Below the pieces are notes generated by a model. That model did no database searches and was not told where the DNA came from. It saw nothing but the letters and a program-made list of their open reading frames with translations. A stretch of 64,000 nucleotides of DNA, taken from positions 2,682,001 through 2,746,000 of the forward strand of contig NZ_AP023257.1 in NCBI RefSeq assembly GCF_016756595.1. Reading direction: 5' to 3'. How positions within the stretch are numbered: position 1 is the first letter of the stretch; each line of letters starts with the position of its first letter. Origin of the DNA: Mesorhizobium sp. L-2-11. GTDB taxonomy: Bacteria; Pseudomonadota; Alphaproteobacteria; Rhizobiales; Rhizobiaceae. Below are positions 8,701 through 18,111 of the stretch, piece by piece. Position numbers and translations under genes: made by a program.

Positions 8701-9237
8701 TCAGCCGCCAGGCTCAAGCGTCTTGATCAGCCAGACCCACCGTGGTTTGTGGATTGGCGTATCGAAGGCCGGGTGGTCGTTGAGCGGATAGACCAGCCGG
8801 GTCGGACCTTGCGTGCGCCGGGTCAGCAATTTTCCGTTCTGGCGGGTGGCAAGCAGGAGAGGACCTTCCGTCCAATCCTGGCGCGGAATTATCTGCACAT
8901 ATTCGTCAATCGCACGCAGAACAACGGAATCCTCGCCTTCCAATCCAACGAGCTTGAGCACATCGCGGAACAGGACGCCTTCAAATGTAAGCTGCCCCTT
9001 TTCAAATGGACTTGCGGTGGTGACCCGGTAGAGACCGAGCTTTTCCAGCTGTCGCAACGTGACCGGGAACGACTTGCCGTTGTTCTGGACATTGAAGGCG
9101 ACAGTGTCTGGCGATTCCGGGAGATCAACGGGCTCCAACGCCCCGGCCGGCAAGATGCAAAACGCCAGGACTGCCAGCATGATCAGACTGCGCTTAAGCG
9201 ATGAAAGACCTGTGTTGAGCAAGGATGACATGCGCAA
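8701..9237 (-). CDS. Small exported protein with a molybdopterin-oxidoreductase-like domain
   Basis: 178 residues. An N-terminal signal peptide (about residues 15-33, LKRSLIMLAVLAFCILPAGA) directs export. The rest resembles the oxidoreductase molybdopterin-binding domain fold: FPVTLRQLEKLG, FEGVLFRDVLKLVGL and GPLLLATRQNGKLLT, ending RWVWLIKTLE. The Cys that ligates Mo in sulfite oxidases is not present, so it may be a binding rather than a catalytic domain. It precedes the GGDEF-EAL gene in an apparent two-gene operon, suggesting a sensory or ligand-binding role; the ligand is unknown. Confidence 0.8.
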   Translation of the reverse strand: MRMSSLLNTGLSSLKRSLIMLAVLAFCILPAGALEPVDLPESPDTVAFNVQNNGKSFPVTLRQLEKLGLYRVTTASPFEKGQLTFEGVLFRDVLKLVGLEGEDSVVLRAIDEYVQIIPRQDWTEGPLLLATRQNGKLLTRRTQGPTRLVYPLNDHPAFDTPIHKPRWVWLIKTLEPGG

Positions 9238-9543
9238 TCCTTTTCTTCTCGATCGGCCAGCCGTCGCCTCACCTTCGGGCAGGCGGGGTCAACATTGCCA
9301 TGAATGTCTAATTTTTCCGTTAGCCCTGTTCGGCCGACGAACGGCTGATTGGCGCGCAACGGTTTTGTCGCTGCAGCTTCGGCTCCTTGTCCCCCGGAGG
9401 CGACCGGGCCGGAGAGGTGGTCTTTCGTAGAGCTCGGCTCCCCGTCTCTCCGTCTCGGCTTCCGCAATGGCGATTGGCCATCTCCCCTTGCGGGCGAGAT
9501 GCCTGCTAGGGCAGAGGGGTTGAAGGATCGCCGGCCTTCGAAC
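9238..9543. other. Intergenic region between the Moco-domain gene and the slipin gene
   Basis: 306 bases, both flanking genes on the minus strand. It should hold the promoter of the Moco-domain/GGDEF-EAL operon and the terminator of the slipin operon. The right half contains degenerate pieces of palindromic repeats (GGAGAGGTGG and CCATCTCCCCTTGCGGG words). No supportable gene. Confidence 0.5.
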
Positions 9544-10308
9544 TCAGTTGTTCTCGCCGGTCGGCCTGATGAAATGGCCGAGCAGATCCATCGGCACCGG
9601 AAACACCACCGTCGACGAGCGCTCACCGGCGATGTCATGGAGCGCCTCGAAATAGCGCAGCTGCATGGCCTGCGGCGTCTCGGCCAGCATTTTCCCGGCC
9701 TCGACGAGTTTTGCGGCCGCCTGCTGTTCGCCGTCCGCATTGATCACTTTGGCACGCCGCAGCCGTTCGGCCTCGGCCTGCTTGGCGATGGCGCGGACCA
9801 TGTTCTCGTTGAGGTCGACATGCTTGATCTCGACATCGGAGACCTTGATGCCCCAGGCATCGGTCCGCTGATCGAGGATCTCCTGGATATCGCTGTTGAG
9901 CTTGTCACGTTCGGCCAGCATTTCATCGAGCTCATGCTTGCCGAGCACCGAGCGCAACGTGGTCTGTGCCAGCTGGTTGGTGGCGGTCATGAAGTCCTCG
10001 ACCTGGATCACCGCCCGCTCGGCGTCGACGATACGAAAATACAGCACCGCGTTGACCTTCACCGAGACGTTGTCGCGCGAGATCACGTCCTGCGGCGGCA
10101 CGTCCTGGACCACCACTCGCAGGTCGACCTTCACCATCTGCTGCACGAAGGGGATGAGGATGATCAGGCCGGGCCCCTTGACCCCGGTGAAGCGGCCGAG
10201 CGTGAAGACCACGCCGCGCTGATATTCCCTCAGGATGCGAATGGCAGCCGACAGGAACATGACCACGACGAGCGCTGCTACCAGATAGGCCACATAACCG
10301 ATGATCAT
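9544..10308 (-). CDS. Slipin family (stomatin/prohibitin-like, SPFH) membrane protein
   Basis: 254 residues: one N-terminal membrane helix (about 5-24), then an SPFH domain with the conserved [14 protein letters not shown] and [10 protein letters not shown] segments and the stomatin feature [18 protein letters not shown]. The C-terminal part is a helical oligomerisation region rich in Ala, Glu and Arg. Slipins form membrane microdomain scaffolds and are processed or regulated by an NfeD-type protease. Here the start overlaps the nfeD stop by 4 bases (ATGA), the classic pairing. Confidence 0.95.
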   Translation of the reverse strand: MIIGYVAYLVAALVVVMFLSAAIRILREYQRGVVFTLGRFTGVKGPGLIILIPFVQQMVKVDLRVVVQDVPPQDVISRDNVSVKVNAVLYFRIVDAERAVIQVEDFMTATNQLAQTTLRSVLGKHELDEMLAERDKLNSDIQEILDQRTDAWGIKVSDVEIKHVDLNENMVRAIAKQAEAERLRRAKVINADGEQQAAAKLVEAGKMLAETPQAMQLRYFEALHDIAGERSSTVVFPVPMDLLGHFIRPTGENN

Positions 10309-11705
10309 TGCCTTGCTCCATCGCTTCGCACAGTGCGGCGCCGTATCGTCAGCACCAGACCCCTGACATCAGCCACCTCGACGTTGTCGCCCACTGCAAT
10401 GGGTTCGTCGGCTTTCGCCCGCCAGCGCTCACCCCGGGCCAGCACGTGGCCCTCGCTGCCCTCCCAGTCGAGGACCTTGGCCGGCAGCCCTTGCATGGCC
10501 TGTGCGCCAACACGCGGAACGTTCTTGCGAGCGGCCCACAGATAGCTGCCGGTCAGCAGCGCCAGGCCGAGCGTCAGGATGGCGGCGGTGCCGATGACGG
10601 CCCACGACAATTCGAAGCCGGGACCTTCGATCCTGAGCAGCATGGCAGCGCCCAGCAGAAACGCAGCCACGCCTCCTAGCCCAAGCACCACTGTGGGATT
10701 AAAGACCTCGACGACGAGGAAGATGATGCCAAGCAGCATCAAGGCAAGGCCGGCATAGCTGATCGGCAGAAGATTGAGCGCATAGAGCCCGAGCAGCAGA
10801 CAGATCGTGCCGATCACGCCTGGCGCGACAGCGCCCGGGCTGGTGAACTCGAAGACGAGGCCATAAACGCCGATCAGCATCAGGATGACGGCGATGTTCG
10901 GGTCGGTGATGACGGCGAGAAGCCGGATGAGCCAGCCAGGCTCGAGCGTTTCAACCGGCAGCCCTTTGGTCGCCAGCACCTTTTTCCTGCCGGCGATCTC
11001 GACCGTCCGGCCGTCGGCCAGCTGAAGCAGTTCGGTCGTGTCGCGGGCGACGAAGTCGATGACATTTTCCTGCAGCGCCGCGCTGGCCGACAGGCTGGCC
11101 GCCTCGCGCACCGCCTTTTCACCCCAATCGGCATTGCGCCCGCGCAGTTCGGCCAGGCTGCGGATCAAGGCAACCGCGTCGTTCGTCGCCTTGGCGATCA
11201 TCGCATTGCCCGCCGGTGGATTCTTCGGGTCCTTGCCGGCTTCCGGGCCATTGTTCTTGTCGTCGCCGGGAAAGGATGGCAGCGGCCCGCCCATCTCGAT
11301 CGGCGTTGCCGCGCCCAGATTGGTGCCGGGCGCCATCGCCGCCACATGGGTTGCGTAGAGGATGTAGGTTCCGGCGCTCGCTGCATGCCCGCCGGCGGGC
11401 GCGACATAGCCGATGACGGGAACCGGCGAGGCGAGGATGTCGGCGATGATCTCGCGCATGCTGGTGACCAACCCGCCGGGCGTGTTCATCTGAAGGATGA
11501 AAACCTCGGCGTTCCGTTCTGCGGCCACCGCCAGCGCTTCCTCGAACTGCATGGCGCTCGCCGGACCGATGGCGCCGTCTATCTCGATGCGCAGCGCAGT
11601 CCTCTCCTGGCCGTTCGCCTCTCCGGTTGCGGAAGAGGAACAAACAGCCACAGCGGCTACAAAGGCCGCGGCAAGCAGGGCTACACGCGCGAGTTTCACG
11701 CTCAA
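10305..11705 (-). CDS. nfeD: NfeD-type membrane serine protease (long form, ClpP-class)
   Basis: 466 residues. A signal peptide (1-28) precedes a ClpP-like protease domain with [14 protein letters not shown] and the nucleophile segment [12 protein letters not shown]. The expected catalytic Lys lies after the Pro-rich insert, in the [19 protein letters not shown] region. Several membrane helices follow (about residues 265-395), and a C-terminal OB-fold NfeD domain ([23 protein letters not shown]). Known relatives cleave the C-terminal hydrophobic region of the partner slipin. First gene of a two-gene operon. An alternative name is nodulation-efficiency protein D. Confidence 0.93.
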   Translation of the reverse strand: MSVKLARVALLAAAFVAAVAVCSSSATGEANGQERTALRIEIDGAIGPASAMQFEEALAVAAERNAEVFILQMNTPGGLVTSMREIIADILASPVPVIGYVAPAGGHAASAGTYILYATHVAAMAPGTNLGAATPIEMGGPLPSFPGDDKNNGPEAGKDPKNPPAGNAMIAKATNDAVALIRSLAELRGRNADWGEKAVREAASLSASAALQENVIDFVARDTTELLQLADGRTVEIAGRKKVLATKGLPVETLEPGWLIRLLAVITDPNIAVILMLIGVYGLVFEFTSPGAVAPGVIGTICLLLGLYALNLLPISYAGLALMLLGIIFLVVEVFNPTVVLGLGGVAAFLLGAAMLLRIEGPGFELSWAVIGTAAILTLGLALLTGSYLWAARKNVPRVGAQAMQGLPAKVLDWEGSEGHVLARGERWRAKADEPIAVGDNVEVADVRGLVLTIRRRTVRSDGARQ

Positions 11706-11942
11706 AGCTCCCTATCAGGGATATGGGCTCGATTTTGCCGAAATCCATGCTGCGTCGCGGCGGTGAAGCTGATCCAGGGCAACCGGGCGTTGAAGCTGTC
11801 GATCTCCCCCCGCAAGGGCTCCGCAAGGGAGATCGGCAGCTTCAACCCTGTGCCTAACCCGGTTGGCAGGAAACGGGTGGTTTGCGTGCGCTGCTTCACC
11901 CATCTGATTGCAGAAGCCGATGAAGCCAGAGGAGGCAGAGCC

Positions 11943-12683
11943 ATGACCATGCACACGGTTCCAGCAGCAGCGGTCCGATCGGCGGAAGCGCGCGTCGCCG
12001 GATATGATTGGCAGGCACTGGCCGAGGAGATGAGCTTCTATGGCTGCGCGGTGATGGAAAAGCTGCTGACACCGCAAGAATGCCGGGAGATCGCCGGGAT
12101 CTACCCCGACGAAAGCCATTTCCGCAGCCATGTTCACATGGCGCGGCACGGCTTCGGCAAGGGCGAGTACCGCTACTTCCGCTATCCCTTGCCAGAACTG
12201 ATCGGCGGCTTGCGCACCGCGCTCTATCCGCGCCTGGCAGCCGTCGCCAACGACTGGAACGAGCGCATGGGCATCGCGCAGCGCTACCCGGACGAACACG
12301 CCGCGTTCCTCAAGCAATGCCACGACCAGGGCCAGACGCGGCCGACGCCGCTCCTGCTGCAATACGGTGCCGGCGACTTCAACTGCCTGCATCAGGATCT
12401 CTACGGCGATTTTGCCTTCCCGCTGCAGGTGGCAATCCTGCTGTCCGAACCGGATAAGGATTTCACCGGCGGCGAGTTCGTGCTGACCGAACAGCGCCCG
12501 CGCATGCAGAGCCGCGCCGAGGTGGTGCCGCTGCGCCAGGGCGACGCGGTCGCCTTCGCGGTCCACAATCGTCCGGTGCAGGGCAGCAAAGGCAGCTACC
12601 GCGTCAATCTCAGGCACGGCGTCAGCCGGATTCGCTCCGGCCTGCGCCACACTGTCGGCATCATCTTCCACGACGCGAAGTGA
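11943..12683 (+). CDS. 2-oxoglutarate/Fe(II)-dependent oxygenase
   Basis: 246 residues, starting at MTMHTVPAAAV after GAGGAGGCAGAGCC. The double-stranded beta-helix core carries the iron ligands His150 and Asp152 (CLHQDLYG) and His225 (RVNLRHGVSR), with Arg231 or a nearby Arg likely binding 2-oxoglutarate. FTGGEFVLTEQRPR is also typical of prolyl-hydroxylase-like members. The substrate is unknown; relatives hydroxylate proteins or repair alkylated DNA. Monocistronic; a palindromic repeat follows the stop. Confidence 0.88.
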   Translation: MTMHTVPAAAVRSAEARVAGYDWQALAEEMSFYGCAVMEKLLTPQECREIAGIYPDESHFRSHVHMARHGFGKGEYRYFRYPLPELIGGLRTALYPRLAAVANDWNERMGIAQRYPDEHAAFLKQCHDQGQTRPTPLLLQYGAGDFNCLHQDLYGDFAFPLQVAILLSEPDKDFTGGEFVLTEQRPRMQSRAEVVPLRQGDAVAFAVHNRPVQGSKGSYRVNLRHGVSRIRSGLRHTVGIIFHDAK

Positions 12684-13108
12684 AGGTGTTGTAGACTTCC
12701 TTCTCTCTTCTCCCCTTCTTGTGGGAGAAGGTGGATTGGCGCGCAGCGCCAAGACGGAAGAGGGGTGTTGGACGGAGCGCGGTTGGTGCCAAGCTGGAAC
12801 ACCCCTCATCCGTCGCCTTCGGCGACACCTTCTCCCACAAGGAGAGAAGGGTGAGCCGCGCGAGGCGCAACGTTGGAGTCTAGTGCATCGGAGCCCCAAT
12901 TATTAGAGTCCGAGGGACCGGCGGGACAAGCGATCGCAAAAATCCGAATAAAAACTTTCACCCACAAAGATCTTTGTCATCCAATCGTTAACCAAGGTTC
13001 ATACGGTGAGCGGTGTTGTTCTCTGCCGGCGTTCCTTCGCCGGGCGGATGACTGTTGATATCTGCCAAGACTGAAAAGTAGCTATTTGTTCGCGCGTCGG
13101 GGGTCGCC
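12684..13108. other. Intergenic region with palindromic repeat and the promoter region of the PstS-like gene
   Basis: The first 170 bases hold a long palindromic repeat. The rest is lower in GC (around AAAAATCCGAATAAAAACTTTC) and should contain the promoter of the gene at 13109. I saw no clear Pho box. Confidence 0.5.
12702..12851. repeat. Palindromic intergenic repeat, family A
   Basis: Left arm around CTTGTGGGAGAAGGTGG and right arm around CACCTTCTCCCACAAGG form a long inverted pair around a GC-rich centre. Related copies occur at 16026-16258, 31231-31440 and 32404-32630. The transcript could fold into a strong hairpin and may end the upstream oxygenase message. Confidence 0.8.
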
Positions 13109-14194
13109 ATGATGTTTCCAGCAAGCTTTCCGTCACTACGGCGCAAATCGGCGAAGATAAGCGGCGCCATCACGCTTGCTGTTGGCTTGATGATCGGGGC
13201 CGGTGCACAGGCCGAGCCGATCCGCGGCGCCGGATCGACACTGGCCGCCCCGATCATCGGCAAATGGGCAACGGCCTACGAGAGCACCCGCGCCGACGGC
13301 GGCGACTATGTCTCGCCCGATTGGCAGGTCGACTATGAAATTGTCGGCTCGCTCGCCGGCGTCCTGCGTCTCGATCAGCCGGACATCGACTTTGCCGTGA
13401 CGGATGCGCCGATCAATGGCGCCGAACTCAAGAAGGCCGGCCGCCAGCAGTTTCCGATCGTGATGGGCGCCATCGCCGTCGTCGTCAATCTCGACGGCGT
13501 TGGCCCGGGAAGCCTTCGCCTGACCGGGCCGCTGCTGGCCGACATCTATCTGGGCAAGATCCAGTCATGGTCCGATCCTGCGATCAAGGCGGTGAATCCG
13601 GACCTGACGCTGCCCGATCTCAGGATCAGCGTCGTTCACCGCAAGGATGGTTCCGGCTCGACCTTTGTCTTCACCGAGTATCTGTCGGCCGTCAGCGGGG
13701 AGTGGAAGGCCAAGTACGGCGCCAATACACTGATCTCGTGGCCGCCCGGCACTGACGCCGAAGGCACGCAGAACCTCATCCAAGCCGTGCATGATACGAA
13801 AGGCGCGATCGCCTATGCCGAATCCGGCCAGGCCCAGCGCGCCAGCCTTGCCTACGCGCTGATCGAGAACAGGTCCGGCAAGTTCGTCAAGCCGGGGCCG
13901 GAGGGCGTGCAGGCTGCAGCGACATCCATCGACTGGGCGAAAACGACCGACTTCTTCGCTTCGCTGACCGATCGAGACGGCGATGCCGCCTATCCGATCA
14001 GCACGGCGGTGTTCGCGGTCGTTCAGGTCTCGGGCCGTTCGGAACATCGCTATCGCCGCGTGCACGACCTCTTCCGGCTCGCCTTCGCGCACGGTGCTGA
14101 TGACGCCGCTGCGCTCGGCTACGTGCCGCTGCCGAAGGCGCTCGTCGCCCGGATCGAGCAATATTGGGCAAGGCAGGAGCCCGTCGGAAACTGA
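13109..14194 (+). CDS. Phosphate ABC transporter substrate-binding protein, PstS-like
   Basis: 361 residues. The signal peptide (about 15-35, cleaved near GAGAQA-EP) directs it to the periplasm. The mature N-terminus IRGAGSTLAAPIIGKW matches the PstS signature (GxGST), and HRKDGSGSTFVFTEYLS is the second phosphate-binding segment. SYxSVGSIAG is here YEIVGSLAGVLRL. No PstC, PstA or PstB gene lies beside it; the next gene, 87 bases on, is an Na/Pi cotransporter. It may therefore serve as a stand-alone binding protein or work with a transporter elsewhere. Length normal. Confidence 0.85.
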   Translation: MMFPASFPSLRRKSAKISGAITLAVGLMIGAGAQAEPIRGAGSTLAAPIIGKWATAYESTRADGGDYVSPDWQVDYEIVGSLAGVLRLDQPDIDFAVTDAPINGAELKKAGRQQFPIVMGAIAVVVNLDGVGPGSLRLTGPLLADIYLGKIQSWSDPAIKAVNPDLTLPDLRISVVHRKDGSGSTFVFTEYLSAVSGEWKAKYGANTLISWPPGTDAEGTQNLIQAVHDTKGAIAYAESGQAQRASLAYALIENRSGKFVKPGPEGVQAAATSIDWAKTTDFFASLTDRDGDAAYPISTAVFAVVQVSGRSEHRYRRVHDLFRLAFAHGADDAAALGYVPLPKALVARIEQYWARQEPVGN

Positions 14195-14281
14195 GCGGAA
14201 GAACCAGGCTGCTGCTTCGCGCAGCACCTGAACTGAACGTCATATCGCGCCGTGATGGCGGCTTGTTGGGGACTGCGTGAC

Positions 14282-16012
14282 ATGGACATCGATATCTTCA
14301 AGGACATCCTCGTGCCGGTGATCGGCGGGTTGGGCATTTTCATGCTCGGCCTCGACTTCATGGCCAACGGCATCCAGGCGCTTTCGGTCAACCGGATGCG
14401 CGCCTTTCTCGCCAAGGCCGCCGGAACGCCGATCAAGGGCGTGCTGGCAGGAACGCTGATCACCGGCGTCATCCAGTCGTCGACGGCGATGAGCGTCATG
14501 GTCGTCGGCCTGGTCAATGCCGGCGTCATCGCGCTTCGACCGGCGATCAGCGTGATCATGGGCGCCAATATCGGCACCACGCTCGGCAACGGGCTCATCG
14601 CCCTGCCGCTCGGTCCGCTCGGGCTGATCCTGGCCGGCGTGTTCTCGCTGATCTACTGCTTTGCCAAAAGTGAGAAGGTCAAGAACATAGCGCTTGCCGG
14701 CATGGGCTTCGCGCTGATCTTCTATGGGCTCAACCTGATGACTGGCGGCCTGCGCCCGCTGCGCAACCTGCCCGAAGTCATGGCCCTGCTGCAAACGCTG
14801 ACGGCCGACTCTTACCTCAACCTGCTCAAATGCGTGTTCATCGCCGCCGGCGTGACCGCCATGATCCATTCGTCCTCGGCGACGATCGGCATTGTCATGG
14901 GCCTTGGTGCCGCCGGCATCCTCGACTGGACGACGGCCGTCGCCTTCTCGCTCGGCGCCGATCTCGGCACCACGATCACCTCGTGGATGGCTTCGCTCAA
15001 TCTTTCGAAGAACGCCAAGCGCACCGCTTACGCGCACATCTCGTTCAACATCATCGGCGTGTGCATCACCATCCCGCTGTTCTTCGTCTCCATGCAGGTC
15101 CTGGAATGGGCCATGCAGTTCTTCGGCGGCGATCCCGCCATTCCGGTGATCGTCGACGGCAAGGAAACCTTTCCCCTGGTGCCAGTCGCGGTCGGCCTCT
15201 ACTCGACCTTCTTCAACGTCTTCAACACGCTGTTGCTGTTTCCGTTTATCGGGGTGTTCGAGCGGGTCCTGTCGCGTGTCGGTCACACCGATGCCGAGGA
15301 CACGGAAGATTTCTCGACGCCGCGATTCCTCGATCGCAAGCTGGCCGGCGATTTTGCCAAGGCCGTTCCCGCCGTCCAGCAGGAGACGGCCCGCCATCTG
15401 CAAGCCGGCGCCATGTTCCTCGACATCGCCCGCTCGTCGAAGAAGGCGCCGTCGGATCCGGGCGAGCACTATCTCGCAACCGATATCCTCAGCCGCGACA
15501 TCCGCGCCTACACTGCCGAATTGATGAAGGAAGACCTGCCCTACGACCAGCTCGACCTGATCGCCAGCCTGATCGAGGAAGCCGACTTCACCGCCGCCCT
15601 GACGGAATCGATGCATCAGGTGGCGCGCCGCGTCAGGCGCGAGAAGTTCAGCAGTCCGGCGCAGGCCATCGTCGACGTCGCGCTGAGCAAGCTCGATGCC
15701 TCGCTGCGGCAGATCTTGCCGACTTACGGCATCTCCGACCCGAAGGTGCCGGCCGGACATGTCAATCTGCCGGAGGTCGAGGAACTGCGTGCCCGCACGC
15801 TGGCGCTCGGACCCAATGCAGGCGCGGCCGAACGCGGAACGATCCTGGCGTTGCTCGGGTCGATCGAGCGCGCGGAAATCCTGATCCATCGCATCGATGC
15901 CGAGCGCAAGTCGGTCAACCGGCAAAGCGTGCTCGCCCGGGCGTCGGCACGCAAGGAAACCAGGCCGCACGCGATGGGCGATCCCGGCCTCAGCCCGGTC
16001 CCGGCGGAGTAG
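14282..16012 (+). CDS. Na/Pi cotransporter family protein with PhoU-like C-terminus
   Basis: 576 residues from MDIDIFKDIL; a second in-frame ATG 30 bases upstream is possible. The membrane part (about residues 1-330) contains the two inverted Na_Pi_cotrans repeats with the QSS-type motifs GVIQSSTAMSV and MIHSSSATIGI, each followed by a GANIGTT- or GADLGTT-like segment. The C-terminal ~200 residues are helical and PhoU-like (AKAVPAVQQETARHLQAGA). Known relatives move phosphate with sodium, often outward in bacteria. It follows the PstS-like gene and is probably co-transcribed. Confidence 0.92.
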   Translation: MDIDIFKDILVPVIGGLGIFMLGLDFMANGIQALSVNRMRAFLAKAAGTPIKGVLAGTLITGVIQSSTAMSVMVVGLVNAGVIALRPAISVIMGANIGTTLGNGLIALPLGPLGLILAGVFSLIYCFAKSEKVKNIALAGMGFALIFYGLNLMTGGLRPLRNLPEVMALLQTLTADSYLNLLKCVFIAAGVTAMIHSSSATIGIVMGLGAAGILDWTTAVAFSLGADLGTTITSWMASLNLSKNAKRTAYAHISFNIIGVCITIPLFFVSMQVLEWAMQFFGGDPAIPVIVDGKETFPLVPVAVGLYSTFFNVFNTLLLFPFIGVFERVLSRVGHTDAEDTEDFSTPRFLDRKLAGDFAKAVPAVQQETARHLQAGAMFLDIARSSKKAPSDPGEHYLATDILSRDIRAYTAELMKEDLPYDQLDLIASLIEEADFTAALTESMHQVARRVRREKFSSPAQAIVDVALSKLDASLRQILPTYGISDPKVPAGHVNLPEVEELRARTLALGPNAGAAERGTILALLGSIERAEILIHRIDAERKSVNRQSVLARASARKETRPHAMGDPGLSPVPAE

Positions 16013-16025
16013 CGGGGCGCCGATC

Positions 16026-16258
16026 TTCCTTCTCCCCTTGTGGGAGAAGGTGGCCTCGCCCACGGGTCTTGCCTCCGGCAAGCCCGAGGACAGGCCCCGC
16101 GAGGCCGGATGAGGCGTGTTCCAGCTTGCTAACACCCCGCATCCAAGTCGAAAGCTGCCGCACGGCGACAGAATCATCAGCGCCTCATTTCTTCCAACAC
16201 CCCTCTTCCGTCTTGGCGCTGCGCGCCAATCCACCTTCTCCCACAAGGGGAGAAGGGA
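16026..16258. repeat. Palindromic intergenic repeats, family A pair
   Basis: Left part begins CTTCTCCCCTTGTGGGAGAA and right part ends GAGAAGG in inverted order, with GTCTTGCCTCCGGCAAGCCC between, a segment shared with 31316-31341. The right arm overlaps the read-through 3' end of the pseudouridine synthase ORF. Confidence 0.8.
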
Positions 16259-17045
16259 GAGCGATGCACCGTCGCTCAGCCTTGAAACAGCGCCAGCTCT
16301 TCGGCGGTGAGGTGGCGGCCTTGCCCTTGGCGAGGTCGCCGAGCTGCAAGCGGCCGATCGCCACCCGCACCAGGCGAAGCACGTCCACGCCATGCGCGCC
16401 GAGCAGCCGGCGGATGTGGCGGTTGCGGCCCTCGTCGAGGGTGATTTCCAGCCAGGCGGTGCTGGTGCCGCTGCGTAAGATGACGATCGACCGGGCCGTC
16501 AAAAGCTCACCGTCGACCGTCGCGCCGCTGCGCAACCGCGCCAGCATGGCCGCGTCGGGCAGGGCGCCGATCTGGACATGATAGATCTTGGCGACGTGCG
16601 AGGCGGGGTCGAGCAGGCGCTGGGCGAAGCGTGTGTCATTGGTCATCAAGAGCAGGCCCTCGCTGGCCTTGTCGAGGCGGCCGACCGGCGACACGAAGGG
16701 CAGGTCGAGTTCTGCCAGGCAGTCATAGACGGTGCCGCGGTCCTGCGGGTCGTCGCGGGTGGTGACCAGGCCGCGCGGCTTGTTGATCATCAGATAGACC
16801 TTGCGCTCGGCGACGACGCGGCTGCCGTCGACCTCGATGCGGTCGCGGTCCGGATCGACGCGCAGCGAGCCGTTGCGCATGATTTTGCCGGCGACCCGGA
16901 CGCGCCCTTCGGCGACCAGAATTTCCGCCTGCTTGCGCGAGCACAGACCAAGCTTCGACAGCGCACGGCAAAGGCTAACGCCGGGGGCACTGACGCCTGG
17001 GTTGGGCGAGGGGCGTGGCCAGCCGGTGTTCGGCCGTGGCGCCAT
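16185..17045 (-). CDS. RsuA/RluB-family pseudouridine synthase, C-terminus altered by a one-base deletion
   Basis: S4 domain (LCRALSKLGLCSRKQAEILV) followed by the pseudouridine synthase domain with the catalytic GRLDKASEGLLLMTND (Asp in RLDK) and the C-terminal LDEGRNRHIRRLLGAHG. It should convert a uridine of 16S or 23S rRNA. After LAKGKAA the open frame runs into a palindromic repeat and ends at 16185. One base off, the sequence reads LTAEELALFQG and a stop at 16276, the normal family ending. One C appears to be missing near 16309-16313. The start could instead be the ATG at 17093. Confidence 0.85.
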   Translation of the reverse strand: MAPRPNTGWPRPSPNPGVSAPGVSLCRALSKLGLCSRKQAEILVAEGRVRVAGKIMRNGSLRVDPDRDRIEVDGSRVVAERKVYLMINKPRGLVTTRDDPQDRGTVYDCLAELDLPFVSPVGRLDKASEGLLLMTNDTRFAQRLLDPASHVAKIYHVQIGALPDAAMLARLRSGATVDGELLTARSIVILRSGTSTAWLEITLDEGRNRHIRRLLGAHGVDVLRLVRVAIGRLQLGDLAKGKAATSPPKSWRCFKAERRCIALPSPLVGEGGLARSAKTEEGCWKK

Positions 17046-17362
17046 GCTTTTGCGTGATCGTTCCGGCAAGTCAGGTCTTTCCCGCCAGCCCATCTCCAGC
17101 CTGGGCGGGCGTTTCCATGCCGTCGCTGGGGTGCTGAATCAAGCCCTCGCCAGGTCCGCGCAATCGGTCTCCAGTCAGGTCAACCTTGCCTAACAGAAAG
17201 CCGTTTGAGTGGATATGTGGATTCTCGTATACGAGCACCGCGCCAGCCACGGCGCAGAATGCGGTGCTTTCAGCGACGGCAACCCGACGCAGCAATGGCT
17301 GCGGTTGGCGCCGTAGAGCGCCAACATCGCCAGCCTCGAACGCGCCGCTTCCCTGGCCTCCG

Positions 17363-17578
17363 TCAGTTTGCCCTGGGCTCGTCCTCGACAACGAAAGATG
17401 CGGCAATCAGGTCGTCGGCATCGATCCGCAGGGAGCCTTCACCTCCTCCCATGACAGCGGCTACCTTCTGAAAAATTTTGATCTCGTGCTCGGTAATCCG
17501 GGCGCTCCGCATCCTGGCTTTGAGATCAGCGATGCGCAGCCCCAATGTGTGGGACGTTCCAATTTCACGGTTCGACAT
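17363..17578 (-). CDS. Small hypothetical protein, 71 residues
   Basis: Begins MSNREIGTSHTLGLRIADLK, with GGAGGAG about 9 bases before the ATG. The N-terminal half is helical (RIADLKARMRSARITEHEIKIFQKV), the C-terminal half acidic (LRIDADDLIAASFVVEDE). I do not recognise a family. The strong ribosome-binding site and balanced amino-acid use favour a real gene. Confidence 0.55.
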   Translation of the reverse strand: MSNREIGTSHTLGLRIADLKARMRSARITEHEIKIFQKVAAVMGGGEGSLRIDADDLIAASFVVEDEPRAN

Positions 17579-17847
17579 GACAACATGCTCCTCCCCGACC
17601 CATGCTTTTTTGCCACCCCGCCGGTATTCGCCCGTCGCCTACCATGTTTGCCTAAATATAAGGCATCGCGAATACAGCGCTCCGAACGCTGGTGCGAGGG
17701 GAAGGTTCCAGCGCAATGCGGTCACGAAATAATACGAGCCCGCGGGAGGTAGCTGGCCGTCCTTCTTCGGATGTGACGGGCTCGCCGGCAAGGTGAGCTC
17801 AAAATGAACATTTGACCGGATCCTCCCGGGGAGGATACAAAACAGGC

Positions 17848-18111
17848 ATGTCCGAAGGCATCCATCGTTCGCATCCGGCTATCGTGAAGCGTCTGAAGCG
17901 CGCGCAAGGCCACCTTGCGGCGGTGCTGTCGATGTTCGAGGCGCATCGTCCTTGCGTTGATCTGGCGCAACAACTCCACGCCGTGGAGAGCGCCATCAGC
18001 AGCGCAAAGCGCGAACTGATCCACGATCATATCGAGCATTGCCTGACGGACACTGCGGAGGCGGGCGGCAACTCGCTGGCGGAACTCAAGCAACTGGCGA
18101 AATATTTGTGA
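17848..18111 (+). CDS. dmeR: DmeR-like metal-sensing repressor (CsoR/RcnR family)
   Basis: 87 residues from MSEGIHRSHP. The family's metal-ligand positions are Cys36 (HRPCVDLAQQLHAVE), His61 and Cys65 (DHIEHC), with extra His residues at the N-terminus (H6, H9) as in nickel/cobalt-responsive DmeR of Rhizobium. The protein is all-helical, and the metal-free form should repress the adjacent operon. Its stop TGA overlaps the GTG start of the dmeF-like gene (GTGA), so the two are translationally coupled. Binding of Ni or Co rather than Cu is inferred from the neighbour. Confidence 0.88.
   Translation: MSEGIHRSHPAIVKRLKRAQGHLAAVLSMFEAHRPCVDLAQQLHAVESAISSAKRELIHDHIEHCLTDTAEAGGNSLAELKQLAKYL

Noticed and set aside
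12950..12985. Possible Pho box before the PstS-like gene (CTTTCAC and TTGTCAT words)
   Set aside because: The two words are not spaced by the usual 11-base repeat, so the match is not convincing.
17071..17406. Minus-strand frame of 111 codons upstream of the pseudouridine synthase
   Set aside because: Overlaps the better-supported small gene at 17363-17578, has no ribosome-binding site and no recognisable similarity.
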